This document shows, piece by piece, positions 52,180 to 60,894 of a stretch of 64,000 nt of DNA. The notes under the pieces were generated by a model that had not been told where the DNA came from, ran no database searches, and worked only from the letters and a program-made list of their open reading frames with translations. The stretch covers positions 62,001-126,000 of the forward strand of contig JAUHXK010000008.1 in the NCBI GenBank assembly GCA_030427405.1, read 5' to 3'. The translations under genes and the position numbers were made by a program. The first letter of the stretch is position 1, and every line of letters starts with the position of its first letter. The stretch comes from Alphaproteobacteria bacterium (GTDB lineage Bacteria > Pseudomonadota > Alphaproteobacteria > Rhodobacterales > Rhodobacteraceae).

Positions 52180-54267
52180 CTACTCTGCCGCCACTTTGAT
52201 GACGGGTTCCATACGCGCCAATATGTCTTCGGCCAGGTGGCATTTGACCTGGTGACCGTCTTTCAATGTCTGAACCGGCGGCACATGGGTTTCGCATCGT
52301 GCCTCGGGCACCTCGGATTTCCACCGGCACCGCGTCTGGAACGGGCATCCCGGCGGAGGGTTCATCGCCGAAGGGATATCCCCCTCAAGCACGATATGCT
52401 GTTTCTCGATCGATGTATCCGCGATGGGCACTGCGCTCAGCAGGGCCTCGGTATAGGGGTGATAGGGCGGGGCAAAGACCTGTTCGGTCGTTCCCAACTC
52501 GACCACATGGCCCAGATACATCACCATCACCCGGTCGCTGAGATAGCGCACAATCGACAGGTCATGGCTGATGAACAACAGCGTCGTCTTCTGCTCGCGC
52601 TGGATTTCCATCAACAGGTCGGTGACGGCGGCCTGCACTGACACATCCAGGGCTGAGACAGGTTCGTCAGCCACAACGATACGGGCATCTCCGGCAAAGG
52701 CGCGGGCAATGCCGACACGCTGCTTCTGACCGCCAGACAATTGCCTGGGCATGCGGTCCGCAAAGGCGCGGGGCAGCTTTACCAGATCCAGAAGCTCCAA
52801 CATCCTTTGCTTGCGCGCAGCCTCCGAATCCCCGACGCCAAAGATTTCCAGCGCGCGGATGATCTGGCGACCGACGGTCATCGACGGGTTCAACGTATCA
52901 AACGGGTTCTGGAACACCATCTGAACCTCGCCCACGGTCTTGGCGTCGCGCTCTTCAATCGGCACGTCTTCGATATTGCGGTTGTCCAGCAGGATCTGCC
53001 CGTCCGTGGCCGTCTCAAGCCCCATCAGAACCTTGGCAAAGGTGGATTTGCCGCAGCCGGACTCACCCACGATCGCCAGTGTCTCAGATTCATGCGCTTC
53101 GAAACTCAGCGTTTCGTTGGCCTTCACCACCTTCTTCTCACCGCCGCCAAACAGGGCGTTGGCAGCGACTTCATAGTATTTCTTGAGGTTGTCCATCTTC
53201 AGAACGGTCCGGCCAATCTCGGCCTTTTCTTTCTGTTCTCCCAGGGCAATCGGCGCATTCCAGTCGATTTCCTGGAATTTCAGACAGCGCGTATGGTGCC
53301 GGTCATTGCCGGGCACGGCCTCCATCAGGATGTCCTGCGCATCGCACCGGCCTTCTTCGAAATAGTCGCAGCGCGGGCCAAAGTTGCACCCCGGCGGGCG
53401 CTCATGCGGCAAGGGAAAGTTGCCGGGAATGGCCACCAAGGGGCGCGCGTTCTTGTCGGCCCCCGGCAGCGGGATCGAACGGAACAGCGCCTGCGTATAA
53501 GGATGCTGCATCTCGTCGAACACATCTTTGATCGAGCCCCGCTCGACCGCTTCGCCAGAATACATCACGCAAAGCCGGTCGCAGGTTTCCAGCACCAGCC
53601 CAAGATTGTGCGAGATAAACAGCATGGAGGTGCCGTATTTCTTGCCCAGATCCTTGACCAGCTCGACCACCGCAGCCTCAACCGTCACGTCCAATGCCGT
53701 CGTCGGCTCATCCAGAATCAACAATGCCGGTTTCGACATCAGCGCCATCGCAATCACGATGCGCTGCTGCTGACCGCCCGACAATTGGTGCGGAAATGAA
53801 TTCAGCATCCGCTCGGGGTCGGGCAGCCGCACATCGGTGACGACCTCCAGCGCACGGGCATAAGCTTCGTCGGCACCCACGCCCTCGTGGATCATGGGCA
53901 CTTCCATCAACTGCTTGCCGATCTTCATTGCAGGGTTCAACGAGGCCATCGGCTCCTGATAGATCATCGCGATTTCATTGCCGCGAATATCACGCAACTC
54001 TTCGGTGCTCATCTCGCTCAGGTCGCGCCCCTTGAACTTGATCGACCCGCCGACGATACGCCCGTTCTTGCCCAGATCCTGCATCACCCCCAACGCAACG
54101 GTGGACTTGCCGCACCCGGATTCGCCCACCAGCCCAACAGCCTCGCCCGGCTGCACGCTGACTGAAAAATCCATTACGGCTGGGATCTCCCTCAGGCGGG
54201 TGAAAAAGGAAATCGACAGCTTGTCGATCTCCAGAATAGGTCCGTCATGATCCGCCAATTTATTCAT
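52180..54267 (-). CDS. Peptide-type ABC transporter, fused dual ATPase (DppD–DppF-like)
   Basis: A 695-residue cytoplasmic energising subunit in which two ATPases are joined in one chain. Walker A GESGCGKST appears near residues 53 and 400; signature motifs LSGGQQQR and LSGGQKQR, and Walker B LLILDEPTTALD and VVADEPVSALD follow. Each half ends with the oligopeptide-family C-terminal domain containing a four-cysteine iron-sulfur-type pattern (GCNFGPRCDYFEEGRCD; GCPFQTRCRW). This fusion occurs in GsiA-like systems. AGGAGA precedes the ATG. It is the last gene after the binding protein and the two permeases, separated from the second permease by a GC-rich hairpin. Confidence 0.94.
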   Translation of the reverse strand: MNKLADHDGPILEIDKLSISFFTRLREIPAVMDFSVSVQPGEAVGLVGESGCGKSTVALGVMQDLGKNGRIVGGSIKFKGRDLSEMSTEELRDIRGNEIAMIYQEPMASLNPAMKIGKQLMEVPMIHEGVGADEAYARALEVVTDVRLPDPERMLNSFPHQLSGGQQQRIVIAMALMSKPALLILDEPTTALDVTVEAAVVELVKDLGKKYGTSMLFISHNLGLVLETCDRLCVMYSGEAVERGSIKDVFDEMQHPYTQALFRSIPLPGADKNARPLVAIPGNFPLPHERPPGCNFGPRCDYFEEGRCDAQDILMEAVPGNDRHHTRCLKFQEIDWNAPIALGEQKEKAEIGRTVLKMDNLKKYYEVAANALFGGGEKKVVKANETLSFEAHESETLAIVGESGCGKSTFAKVLMGLETATDGQILLDNRNIEDVPIEERDAKTVGEVQMVFQNPFDTLNPSMTVGRQIIRALEIFGVGDSEAARKQRMLELLDLVKLPRAFADRMPRQLSGGQKQRVGIARAFAGDARIVVADEPVSALDVSVQAAVTDLLMEIQREQKTTLLFISHDLSIVRYLSDRVMVMYLGHVVELGTTEQVFAPPYHPYTEALLSAVPIADTSIEKQHIVLEGDIPSAMNPPPGCPFQTRCRWKSEVPEARCETHVPPVQTLKDGHQVKCHLAEDILARMEPVIKVAAE

Positions 54268-54331
54268 CTGTGTTTCTCCTCGCGAGAGTCCGGGGGATCC
54301 CCTTCATCTGGCTATAAATATCCCGGGGGGT

Positions 54332-54351
54332 CCGGGGGGCTGGCCCCCCGG
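54332..54351 (-). repeat. GC-rich intergenic stem-loop before the dual ATPase gene
   Basis: CCGGGGGG and CCCCCCGG (within 54332-54351, loop CTGG) form an 8-bp pure GC stem, beside a further TCCCGGGGGG stretch (54321-54330) and the words TATAAATATCC and GGGGATCC. This looks like the GC-stem plus AT-word intergenic elements common in roseobacter genomes; copy number in this genome cannot be judged from one copy. It sits between a permease stop and the ATPase start, so it likely affects mRNA stability. Confidence 0.45.
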
Positions 54352-54362
54352 CCACAGTCACA

Positions 54363-55826
54363 TCAGTCCTTCAGACTTTCTTCGCGCAGGCCGTCCGCCA
54401 ACAGGTTCAGACCCAGAACCAGCGACAACAGCGCCAGCGCAGGCGGAAGGGCGGGGTGCAGATAGATCGACAAAAGCTTGCGCCCCTCATTGATCGTGGA
54501 TCCCCAGTCGGGGCTTTCCGGCGGCAGGCCCAGGCCAAAGAACCCCAGAGTTCCCAACAGGATGGTGGTATATCCGATGCGCAGGCAGAAATCGACGATC
54601 AGGGGACCACGCGCATTGGGCAGGATCTCCCACAGCATAATGTACCACGGGCCTTCGCCGCGGGTTTGCGCCGCGGCCACATAATCGCGGGTCTTGATAT
54701 CCAGGGCCAGGCCTCGGACGATCCGGAAAACCGTGGGTGAGTTCACAAAGACCACCGAGACGAACACCACCAGAATACCGCCTGGGATGTCGAACAGGTC
54801 CAGATAGGTCGGCAAGCCCCAGATGCTGTAGCTGTCCGTGCTGATCACGTATCCGTCCGTCGAGATCAGCGACAGGTACAGCCAGGCGGCAACTCCCAAT
54901 ACGCCAATCAGCAGCGGCGTCCGAAAGCTGGGCCGCGTATAGAAACGCGAATTCAGAAGGACGCACAGAAAGATGATCGGAAAGATGAAAAGAACTGCGG
55001 CCATGTAATTGGGCACGCCGGTTGCCACGATCTCGGGTGTGACCAGCAGGTAGAACAGCAAGATCACCGGGAACGCCAGAATGAGGTTGGCCAGGAAAGA
55101 CAACAGCGTATCCAGACGACCGCCGTAATACCCTGCGGGCAGGCCCAGCGTTATGCCCACCATGAAGGCGAACATCGTCGCCAGCGGTGCGATCTGAACA
55201 ACGATCCACGCCCCCTTTACCATGCGGCTGAAAACGTCGCGGGCAAGATTGTCACCGCCCAGAAGATACCAGGAATAGGCACCTTCTTCAGAACCGGGCA
55301 GGGGGGTGCCCGGCACCTTGTTCTTCATCCCCGATATTTGATCCAGCGGATCATGGGTGATGATCAGATCCATGGCGCCAAAGATACCGGTGAAAACCCA
55401 GAACATCACAAGGCCAAAGCCGATCATACCGATGGGGCTGTCGAACAGTTTGCCGTAAAGGCCCAGCTTGCGCTTGAACGCGATCGACATGGCAAACAGG
55501 ATCACCAAAGACAGCCAGACGGGCAGGAACTGCTGCGCCATGGCGCCGATGATGCCGGCGCCGCTGCCTAGGGCAACGCCAGCAAGGATATAAGCGACCA
55601 CCAGCGCGATGCTGGCCAGAAAGCTCAGGCGCATGACCAATTGGATCATATTGCGCAGCCCCGAAGACGAGCTGAGCGTGCCATCAGCATTGACGGTCAT
55701 CTGTGGCTCGGGCAGCACGATACTGGCCAGGATCCACACGATGATAGACGCGGCCATCACGGCCAGCGCGAGCAGAAGCAGCGGGTTCAGGAAGGCGACA
55801 GAGCCGGTCCAGGTCAATGGTTCCAT
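54363..55826 (-). CDS. Peptide-type ABC transporter permease, DppC-like, extended
   Basis: A 487-residue inner-membrane permease, far longer than the usual 300. The core BPD_transp_1 domain shows LLGGDNLARDVFSRMVKGA and, near the end, the EAA loop VAAAQTRGEGPWYIMLWEILPN and GFFGLGLPPESPDWGSTI. The extra length is an N-terminal block of about 150 residues with three or four helices and an insertion (about residues 290-340) with another helix and a loop. AAAGGAGGG precedes the ATG. With the 348-residue partner it forms the translocation pore for oligopeptides or similar solutes. Confidence 0.9.
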   Translation of the reverse strand: MEPLTWTGSVAFLNPLLLLALAVMAASIIVWILASIVLPEPQMTVNADGTLSSSSGLRNMIQLVMRLSFLASIALVVAYILAGVALGSGAGIIGAMAQQFLPVWLSLVILFAMSIAFKRKLGLYGKLFDSPIGMIGFGLVMFWVFTGIFGAMDLIITHDPLDQISGMKNKVPGTPLPGSEEGAYSWYLLGGDNLARDVFSRMVKGAWIVVQIAPLATMFAFMVGITLGLPAGYYGGRLDTLLSFLANLILAFPVILLFYLLVTPEIVATGVPNYMAAVLFIFPIIFLCVLLNSRFYTRPSFRTPLLIGVLGVAAWLYLSLISTDGYVISTDSYSIWGLPTYLDLFDIPGGILVVFVSVVFVNSPTVFRIVRGLALDIKTRDYVAAAQTRGEGPWYIMLWEILPNARGPLIVDFCLRIGYTTILLGTLGFFGLGLPPESPDWGSTINEGRKLLSIYLHPALPPALALLSLVLGLNLLADGLREESLKD

Positions 55827-55840
55827 ATTCTCACCCTCCT

Positions 55841-56887
55841 TTAAGAAATGCGAATGCGCGGGTTAAGGTAGACATAGCCGATATCCGAGATCAGCTGCGT
55901 CACCAGCACCACAAAGACCGACACGACCGATATCGCCAGCAACAGCTGGATGTCATTGTTGCCTGCCGCCTGCACCAGCGCCCAGCCAAAGCCCTTGTAG
56001 TTGAACAGGGTCTCGACGATCACCACACCGTTCAGCAGCCATGGGAATTGCAGCATGATAACGGTGAAGGGCGCGATCAGCGCGTTGCGCAGGGCGTGTT
56101 TCATCACGATGTTGGGGAATGATACCCCCTTCAGACGCGCGGTGCGGATATACTGCGCCGTCATCACCTCGGTCATCGAGGCGCGGGTCATCCGGGCGAT
56201 ATACCCCATGCCATACAGCGCAATGGTCAACACCGGCAGAAAGAAATTCTCGAATGTCGGGTTCTCCATCGCTTGCGTGGCCGTACCCTTGAACCATTTC
56301 AGGCCAACTGCGGACGAGGTGAAGATGGCGATGAAGATCACGCCCGATACGTATTCAGGTGTCGCTGTGGTCGTGATTGCAAATGTCGAAAGCGTCCGGT
56401 CCGTGGCCGACCCTTCCTTCATGCCAGCAAGCACGCCCAGGATCAGCGCCGAAGGCACCATCAGCAGCATGACCCAGAACATCAGCCGACCGGTCAGGGC
56501 CAGCCGGTTTCCCACCACTGTCGACACTTCGTCCTTGAAAACCGTGGAATACCCCCAGTACCCCTGCAGGATGCCACAGTAATTGGGGGCCTCGTCACCG
56601 GACTGCCCCGGAAGGATGCAGCGCCCCTGGACCGATCCATCCTCGTTGACATGCCTGTATGATGGCAGGACGCCCAACCATTCGCCGTATTTGACCGGAA
56701 CGGGCTGCAGGTACCCGCCTTTTTCCAGAAAGCTTTCGACCTGCTCATCCGACATCCGAAAATTGCCCTGCGTTTTCGCAAGCTTTTCCAGGTTCGGATA
56801 GAGATTGGTCAGGAAAAAGACCAGGAATGTCAGACATAGCGCCGTCACCAGCATGATGCCGACGCGCCTTAGAATGAAAAGTCCCAT
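55841..56887 (-). CDS. Peptide-type ABC transporter permease, DppB-like
   Basis: A 348-residue inner-membrane permease. It opens with LFILRRVGIMLVTALCLTFLVFFL, the N-terminal helix typical of DppB, followed by a periplasmic domain (about residues 28-125) with two cysteines (GRCILPG and NYCGILQ) and then five more helices. The EAA loop is YIRTARLKGVSFPNIVMKHALRN. It is separated from the binding-protein gene by a strong terminator, and its stop is 14 bases before the partner permease start. Together they are the pore of the importer. Confidence 0.92.
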   Translation of the reverse strand: MGLFILRRVGIMLVTALCLTFLVFFLTNLYPNLEKLAKTQGNFRMSDEQVESFLEKGGYLQPVPVKYGEWLGVLPSYRHVNEDGSVQGRCILPGQSGDEAPNYCGILQGYWGYSTVFKDEVSTVVGNRLALTGRLMFWVMLLMVPSALILGVLAGMKEGSATDRTLSTFAITTTATPEYVSGVIFIAIFTSSAVGLKWFKGTATQAMENPTFENFFLPVLTIALYGMGYIARMTRASMTEVMTAQYIRTARLKGVSFPNIVMKHALRNALIAPFTVIMLQFPWLLNGVVIVETLFNYKGFGWALVQAAGNNDIQLLLAISVVSVFVVLVTQLISDIGYVYLNPRIRIS

Positions 56888-56966
56888 GTTTGCCCCTGTT
56901 GGTCGGCCGGCGCAGGGTCTCGGCTGTCCTGCGCATCGCTGTTCTTATGGTCGCCCTGTCCGGGCG

Positions 56967-56993
56967 AAAAAGCCGCGCCCAAAAGGGCGCGGC
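56967..56993 (-). terminator. Intra-operon rho-independent terminator after the binding-protein gene
   Basis: On the minus strand GCCGCGCCC-TTTT-GGGCGCGGC (56993-56972) is a perfect 9-bp stem followed by TTTTT (A-run 56967-56971). It lies 12 bases past the binding-protein stop and about 80 bases before the first permease start. This fits partial termination that makes the receptor far more abundant than the membrane parts. Confidence 0.9.
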
Positions 56994-57005
56994 CTGTTTC
57001 CGAGG

Positions 57006-58679
57006 TCAGGAAATGACGCCGAACTTGTAGAGCTGCGGCAGGTCGGCAATGTGCTTTTCAACGCCGACCAGGTTGTCCCGGTGATGGCGCATTGCAGTCC
57101 GCCAATAGGGCTGGATGACAACGCCTTCGTCGACCATGATCGCCTGCAGCTTCGCCATCACTTCGCGGCGCTTGTCCACATCGGCAATCGAATTTGCCTC
57201 TGCCAGAAGGGCGTCGAACTCTTCATTGGCAAATCCGGCCTCGTTCCATGCGACGCCAGACTTGTAGGCCAGTGCCAGGATCTGTGTGCCAAGCGGACGG
57301 TGGTTCCAGTTGGTCGACGAGAACGGATATTTCGTCCAGTCGTTCCAGAAGGTCGAGCCCGGCAGAACCGTGTGCGTCGCCTGAATACCCGCATCGTTGA
57401 GCTGGGCAACGACCGCCGCGGTGGTGTTGCGGCGCCAGTCATCATCGATCGACTGAACCTCGTGCACGAAATCTCCCATTCCGGCTTCGTCCATCAGCGC
57501 CTTGGCGCCCGCCGGATCATAGGGGATGCGAGTGATAGCCGAGTCGTATTCGGGGTGCATCGGACCGACATGGCAGTTGTCGGCAGCAAGACCATAGCCC
57601 GACATGCCCAGTTCCAGGCAAACCTCGTTGTCGACGGCCATGGCCAGGGCCTGGCGCACGCGCTTGTCGCCATAGATCTTGTTTCCATCGGCGTCTTCGG
57701 CCAGTTGGTTGGGGCGAATGACGATGGTGAAACCCGACGCGATTTCCGAGCGCGTCAGACCGATGCTGTCGAAGATATCGACAAACTCGCCGACCGATTC
57801 CCAGTTCATGTCGATTTCTTCCGCCTCGTAGGCGGCCAGGAACGCTGCCGGATCTGTGCCATAGTCAATGAACTCGATCCGGTCGACATATCCGCCCTTG
57901 CCAGCGGCATAGCCCCACCATTCGTGGTCTTCGTTGCGGACCAGCACACCCTTTACGCCGACCTCGTGGCTTTCGGGAAGCATGAAACCGGTACCAACCG
58001 GGTTGGCCAGCATATTGTTGGGATCATGGCTGCTGTGAACAATTGCAGCCGGGTAATCGGCCATGCCCGGAATGATGGTAATGTCCGGTACGTTGCAGGT
58101 CAGCTTGACCGTGTGGTCATCGACCACGGTGATTGCCCCATCGGCGGCTTTTTGGGTGCCTTCGTCGATCAGGGACGCCATCCGGGACGCCATCGAGTTG
58201 CCCTCGACCGCCGCATCGCACCACATCTCGATGTTGCGGGCCACGTCCGCGGCGGTGAAGTCGTCGCCGTTGTTCCACTTGACGCCCTTGCGCACATTCA
58301 GCGTGTGCTCGGTCGCGTCGGCGTTGCTTTCCCAGCTTTCCAGAAGCATGGGCTTGAAGGAGCCGTCATTGTTGTATTCGACAAGATATTCCAGCCAGCC
58401 CGCGGTAAAGGTCGCGATTTGGGTCCAGTCATAGGTCCTGGGGTCCTTGAGGGCGCGAACCTCCATCTGGTAGCGGATGGTGCCGCCGCGCGGAACGTCT
58501 TGCTGTGCCGCCGCAGGTGTCTGCAGGCCGATCAGGCCATAGGCCGCGGATGCGGTAACGCCAAGCGCGGTGGTGCGCGCCATGAATTCCCGCCGGCTCA
58601 GATTTCCGCTGCGATACTCGCGGGCGTGCATCTCGGCCGCCCAGTGCATCGAGGTTCCGGTCAGTGTTTCGTTTTCCAT
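57006..58679 (-). CDS. Peptide-type ABC transporter substrate-binding protein (Tat-exported)
   Basis: A 557-residue periplasmic receptor of the SBP_bac_5 (DppA/OppA) family. The N-terminus is long, with a twin-arginine motif LSRREFM at residues 28-34 followed by a hydrophobic stretch and QTPAAAQQ cleavage area, so export by the Tat pathway in folded form is likely. The body has the family pattern [25 protein letters not shown] near residue 105 and [14 protein letters not shown] in the second lobe. The two-lobe fold binds peptides or similar solutes; the specific ligand is unknown. AGGGAGA precedes the ATG. A perfect 16-bp palindrome lies 34 bases upstream. Confidence 0.93.
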   Translation of the reverse strand: MENETLTGTSMHWAAEMHAREYRSGNLSRREFMARTTALGVTASAAYGLIGLQTPAAAQQDVPRGGTIRYQMEVRALKDPRTYDWTQIATFTAGWLEYLVEYNNDGSFKPMLLESWESNADATEHTLNVRKGVKWNNGDDFTAADVARNIEMWCDAAVEGNSMASRMASLIDEGTQKAADGAITVVDDHTVKLTCNVPDITIIPGMADYPAAIVHSSHDPNNMLANPVGTGFMLPESHEVGVKGVLVRNEDHEWWGYAAGKGGYVDRIEFIDYGTDPAAFLAAYEAEEIDMNWESVGEFVDIFDSIGLTRSEIASGFTIVIRPNQLAEDADGNKIYGDKRVRQALAMAVDNEVCLELGMSGYGLAADNCHVGPMHPEYDSAITRIPYDPAGAKALMDEAGMGDFVHEVQSIDDDWRRNTTAAVVAQLNDAGIQATHTVLPGSTFWNDWTKYPFSSTNWNHRPLGTQILALAYKSGVAWNEAGFANEEFDALLAEANSIADVDKRREVMAKLQAIMVDEGVVIQPYWRTAMRHHRDNLVGVEKHIADLPQLYKFGVIS

Positions 58680-58712
58680 TTATGTCTCCCTGTGACGCGA
58701 ATTTTCGTTGAA

Positions 58713-58728
58713 AGTGGTTCGAACCACT
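58713..58728. promoter_or_regulatory. Perfect 16-bp palindrome upstream of the ABC importer operon
   Basis: AGTGGTTCGAACCACT equals its own reverse complement and lies 34 bases before the binding-protein ATG, in the leader or promoter zone. The central CG and length are like LacI-family operators, but any dimeric regulator is possible. No regulator gene is next to it. A small CGGACC-TTGC-GGTCCG hairpin at 58878-58893 stands elsewhere in the same 291-base gap, after miaA. Confidence 0.6.
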
Positions 58729-58970
58729 CAGGCCAGTCGTTCCCGGCCGATCGGTTCGAGGGTGTTCGTTCTTTGATTTCGTTACGTCCCCATGGCGTTA
58801 TTCGGCACCAGATTCGGCGGGAGGTCAATGTACGTTTCCGCCATTAAGGGTTCAAAAGCGACATCTCGGGGCGTGATCGGACCTTGCGGTCCGGTCGGTT
58901 TGCTTTGCTTGCAAAGGTATTTGTGCCGCCGTGACCACGACTGGTCCCCGGTTGCCCGCACGGTGCGAAA

Positions 58971-59864
58971 TCAGCCGCTGCGCGATATCCAATTCCATGC
59001 GCGCATGCGGGCCCGAAACCAGGTGCGCTGACGTTTTGCATATTGCCTGGTGGACACCGTGGCCCGCGTGCGGGCCTCCTCCAGCGTCATCTCGCCATCC
59101 AGGTATCCGGTCAGTTCGGGCACGCCAATCGCCCGGCACGAGGGCAGTGACGGGTCAAACCGGGGGCGCATGTCCTTGACCTCTTGCAGTGCGCCGGCCT
59201 GCAGCATCTGGTCGAACCGGCGGTTGATCCGGTCCAACAGCCAATCCCGATCCACATCGAATACAATGGGGACGGCATCCCGCAGGTTCAGTTTCGGCGG
59301 TGCGGTTTCGGCCTGCCATTGGGCCAGCGGACGGCCAGTGGCCTGTTGGACCTCCCACGCCCGTTGCACGCGCGCCCGGTTTTGCACATCCAGCCCGCCA
59401 AGGGTGCGGGCGTCGATCCCCGACAGCAGATCGTCAAGCGTCATGCGGTCGGCTTTGTCCCGAATATCCGGCGGGGTTGGCGGGATGTCTGCCATGCCTT
59501 CGGTCAGTGCGGTGAAATACAGCCCCGTGCCGCCAACGATGATCGGGCGCTTGTCGCCGGTCAGCAGCGGCACCACCTCGCGCAGCCAGTGCCCGGTTGA
59601 ATAGGTCTGGTCAAAGGCGACATGGCCATACAGCGCATGTGGTGCGCGCGCTTCCTCCTGGGGCGATGGCCTGGCGGTGATCACCCGCCAGCAGTCGTAG
59701 ACCTGGCTGGCGTCGGCATTGACGATCACGCCGCCGAAACGATCGGCAATCTCAAGCGCCAGCGCGGATTTGCCGGATGCGGTAGGCCCGGCAATCAAGA
59801 CCGGTTTTCCGTCGGGAACCGGGGGAAGCTGACCCAATGCCCTGCTTAAGCTGTCATCGGTCAT
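58971..59864 (-). CDS. miaA: tRNA dimethylallyltransferase
   Basis: Adds a dimethylallyl group to adenosine 37 of tRNAs reading codons that start with U. The 297-residue protein has the P-loop GPTASGKS at residues 26-33, the [18 protein letters not shown] segment, [13 protein letters not shown] and the RIxRAWEV-type motif ([16 protein letters not shown]). The C-terminal end has the [10 protein letters not shown] motif that contacts the tRNA. The start at 59864 follows AAGG by 8 bases; a longer upstream frame is less likely. It is divergent from pyrH by 96 bases. Confidence 0.95.
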   Translation of the reverse strand: MTDDSLSRALGQLPPVPDGKPVLIAGPTASGKSALALEIADRFGGVIVNADASQVYDCWRVITARPSPQEEARAPHALYGHVAFDQTYSTGHWLREVVPLLTGDKRPIIVGGTGLYFTALTEGMADIPPTPPDIRDKADRMTLDDLLSGIDARTLGGLDVQNRARVQRAWEVQQATGRPLAQWQAETAPPKLNLRDAVPIVFDVDRDWLLDRINRRFDQMLQAGALQEVKDMRPRFDPSLPSCRAIGVPELTGYLDGEMTLEEARTRATVSTRQYAKRQRTWFRARMRAWNWISRSG

Positions 59865-59960
59865 GTCTTGACGCCTTATCCTGACCATTCGCATTGAACA
59901 TGCTGGGCTTTTGCTTCATTTTGCGCCGGAAAACAAACCCGTGCCAGCCCGGAGCGCAAC

Positions 59961-60713
59961 ATGAGCCTTTCATCCCCCCCCGAGACCGTAACCCCAGCGA
60001 AAACGACCTATAAACGGGTCATGTTGAAGATCTCGGGCGAGGCGCTGATGGGCGATCAGGGATTCGGGCTGCATCCGCCGACGGTTCAGCGCATCGCGCA
60101 GGAGGTCAAATCGGTCCATGAAATGGGCGTTGAAATCTGCATGGTGATCGGCGGCGGCAATATTTTTCGCGGTCTGTCCGGGTCGGCCCAGGGGATGGAG
60201 CGGACCACGGCCGATTATATGGGAATGTTGGCCACGGTTATGAACGCGCTGGGGATGCAATCGGCACTGGAGGAGGTGGGCGTGTTTACGCGGGTGATTT
60301 CGGCCATTCGCATGGACGAGGTCTGCGAGCCATATATCCGCCGCCGCGCTGTGCGCCACCTTGAAAAAAAGCGTGTCTGCATCTTTGCCGCCGGAACCGG
60401 CAACCCGTATTTCACAACGGATACAGCCGCAACGCTACGCGCCAACGAAATGGCCTGTGAGGCGATTTTCATGGGCAAGAACGGCGTTGACGGCGTTTAC
60501 GACAAGGACCCGAAGGTCCATTCCGACGCGGTCCGCTATGACACGGTCACTTACGACGATGTGCTGGCCAAGCGGTTGCGGGTGATGGATGCGTCGGCCA
60601 TCGCGCTTGCGCGCGACAACAACCTGCCTTTGATCGTGTTCGGCCTGGATGAACCCGGCGGGTTCCAGGGCATCCTGGCGGGCGAGGGGACCTATACCAA
60701 GGTTCAGGGCTGA
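59961..60713 (+). CDS. pyrH: UMP kinase
   Basis: Phosphorylates UMP to UDP in pyrimidine nucleotide synthesis. The 250-residue amino-acid-kinase-fold protein shows [13 protein letters not shown] at residues 19-31, the [10 protein letters not shown] glycine loop, [34 protein letters not shown] and a C-terminal [19 protein letters not shown]. The N-terminal 17 residues are an extension before the core. In most alphaproteobacteria frr follows directly; here the next gene is a BCCT transporter, so the usual pyrH-frr pair is broken. A 10-bp hairpin follows the stop. Confidence 0.96.
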   Translation: MSLSSPPETVTPAKTTYKRVMLKISGEALMGDQGFGLHPPTVQRIAQEVKSVHEMGVEICMVIGGGNIFRGLSGSAQGMERTTADYMGMLATVMNALGMQSALEEVGVFTRVISAIRMDEVCEPYIRRRAVRHLEKKRVCIFAAGTGNPYFTTDTAATLRANEMACEAIFMGKNGVDGVYDKDPKVHSDAVRYDTVTYDDVLAKRLRVMDASAIALARDNNLPLIVFGLDEPGGFQGILAGEGTYTKVQG

Positions 60714-60775
60714 CCACCTGCGACCGAGCCTGAGGCCCGGTCACCCGACCATTTCCATTTCGGATTTTCCACGCG

Positions 60776-60803
60776 CATCTGCGGCCAGAAATCGCCGCAG
60801 ATG
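60776..60803 (+). terminator. Hairpin between pyrH and the BCCT gene
   Basis: CATCTGCGGC (60776-60785) and GCCGCAGATG (60794-60803) form a perfect 10-bp stem with an 8-base loop, followed by TCGGTTTT. It lies 63 bases past the pyrH stop and 92 bases before the BCCT start, so it is either the pyrH terminator or part of the transporter leader. Confidence 0.6.
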
Positions 60804-60894
60804 TCGGTTTTGGCGTTCATTGGGTCTCGGTGGCGAAACTGTCGGCCCGTCCCTTCGCTGAAGACTTAAGCACCACTTGAGAGAGGGAGAGAGT

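Noticed and set aside
58713-58728. GGTTCGAACC as the T-arm of a tRNA
   Set aside because: No acceptor, D or anticodon stems can be built around it; it is a perfect palindrome instead.
56805-58847. A 680-codon plus-strand open frame opposite the ABC binding-protein gene
   Set aside because: It is a mirror of the strong codon bias of the real gene on the other strand, has no ribosome site and shows no domain. Similar long antisense frames opposite acs (1610-3304), dctP (3653-4942), aroK/aroB (47746-49329) and mprF (9957-10949) were dropped for the same reason.
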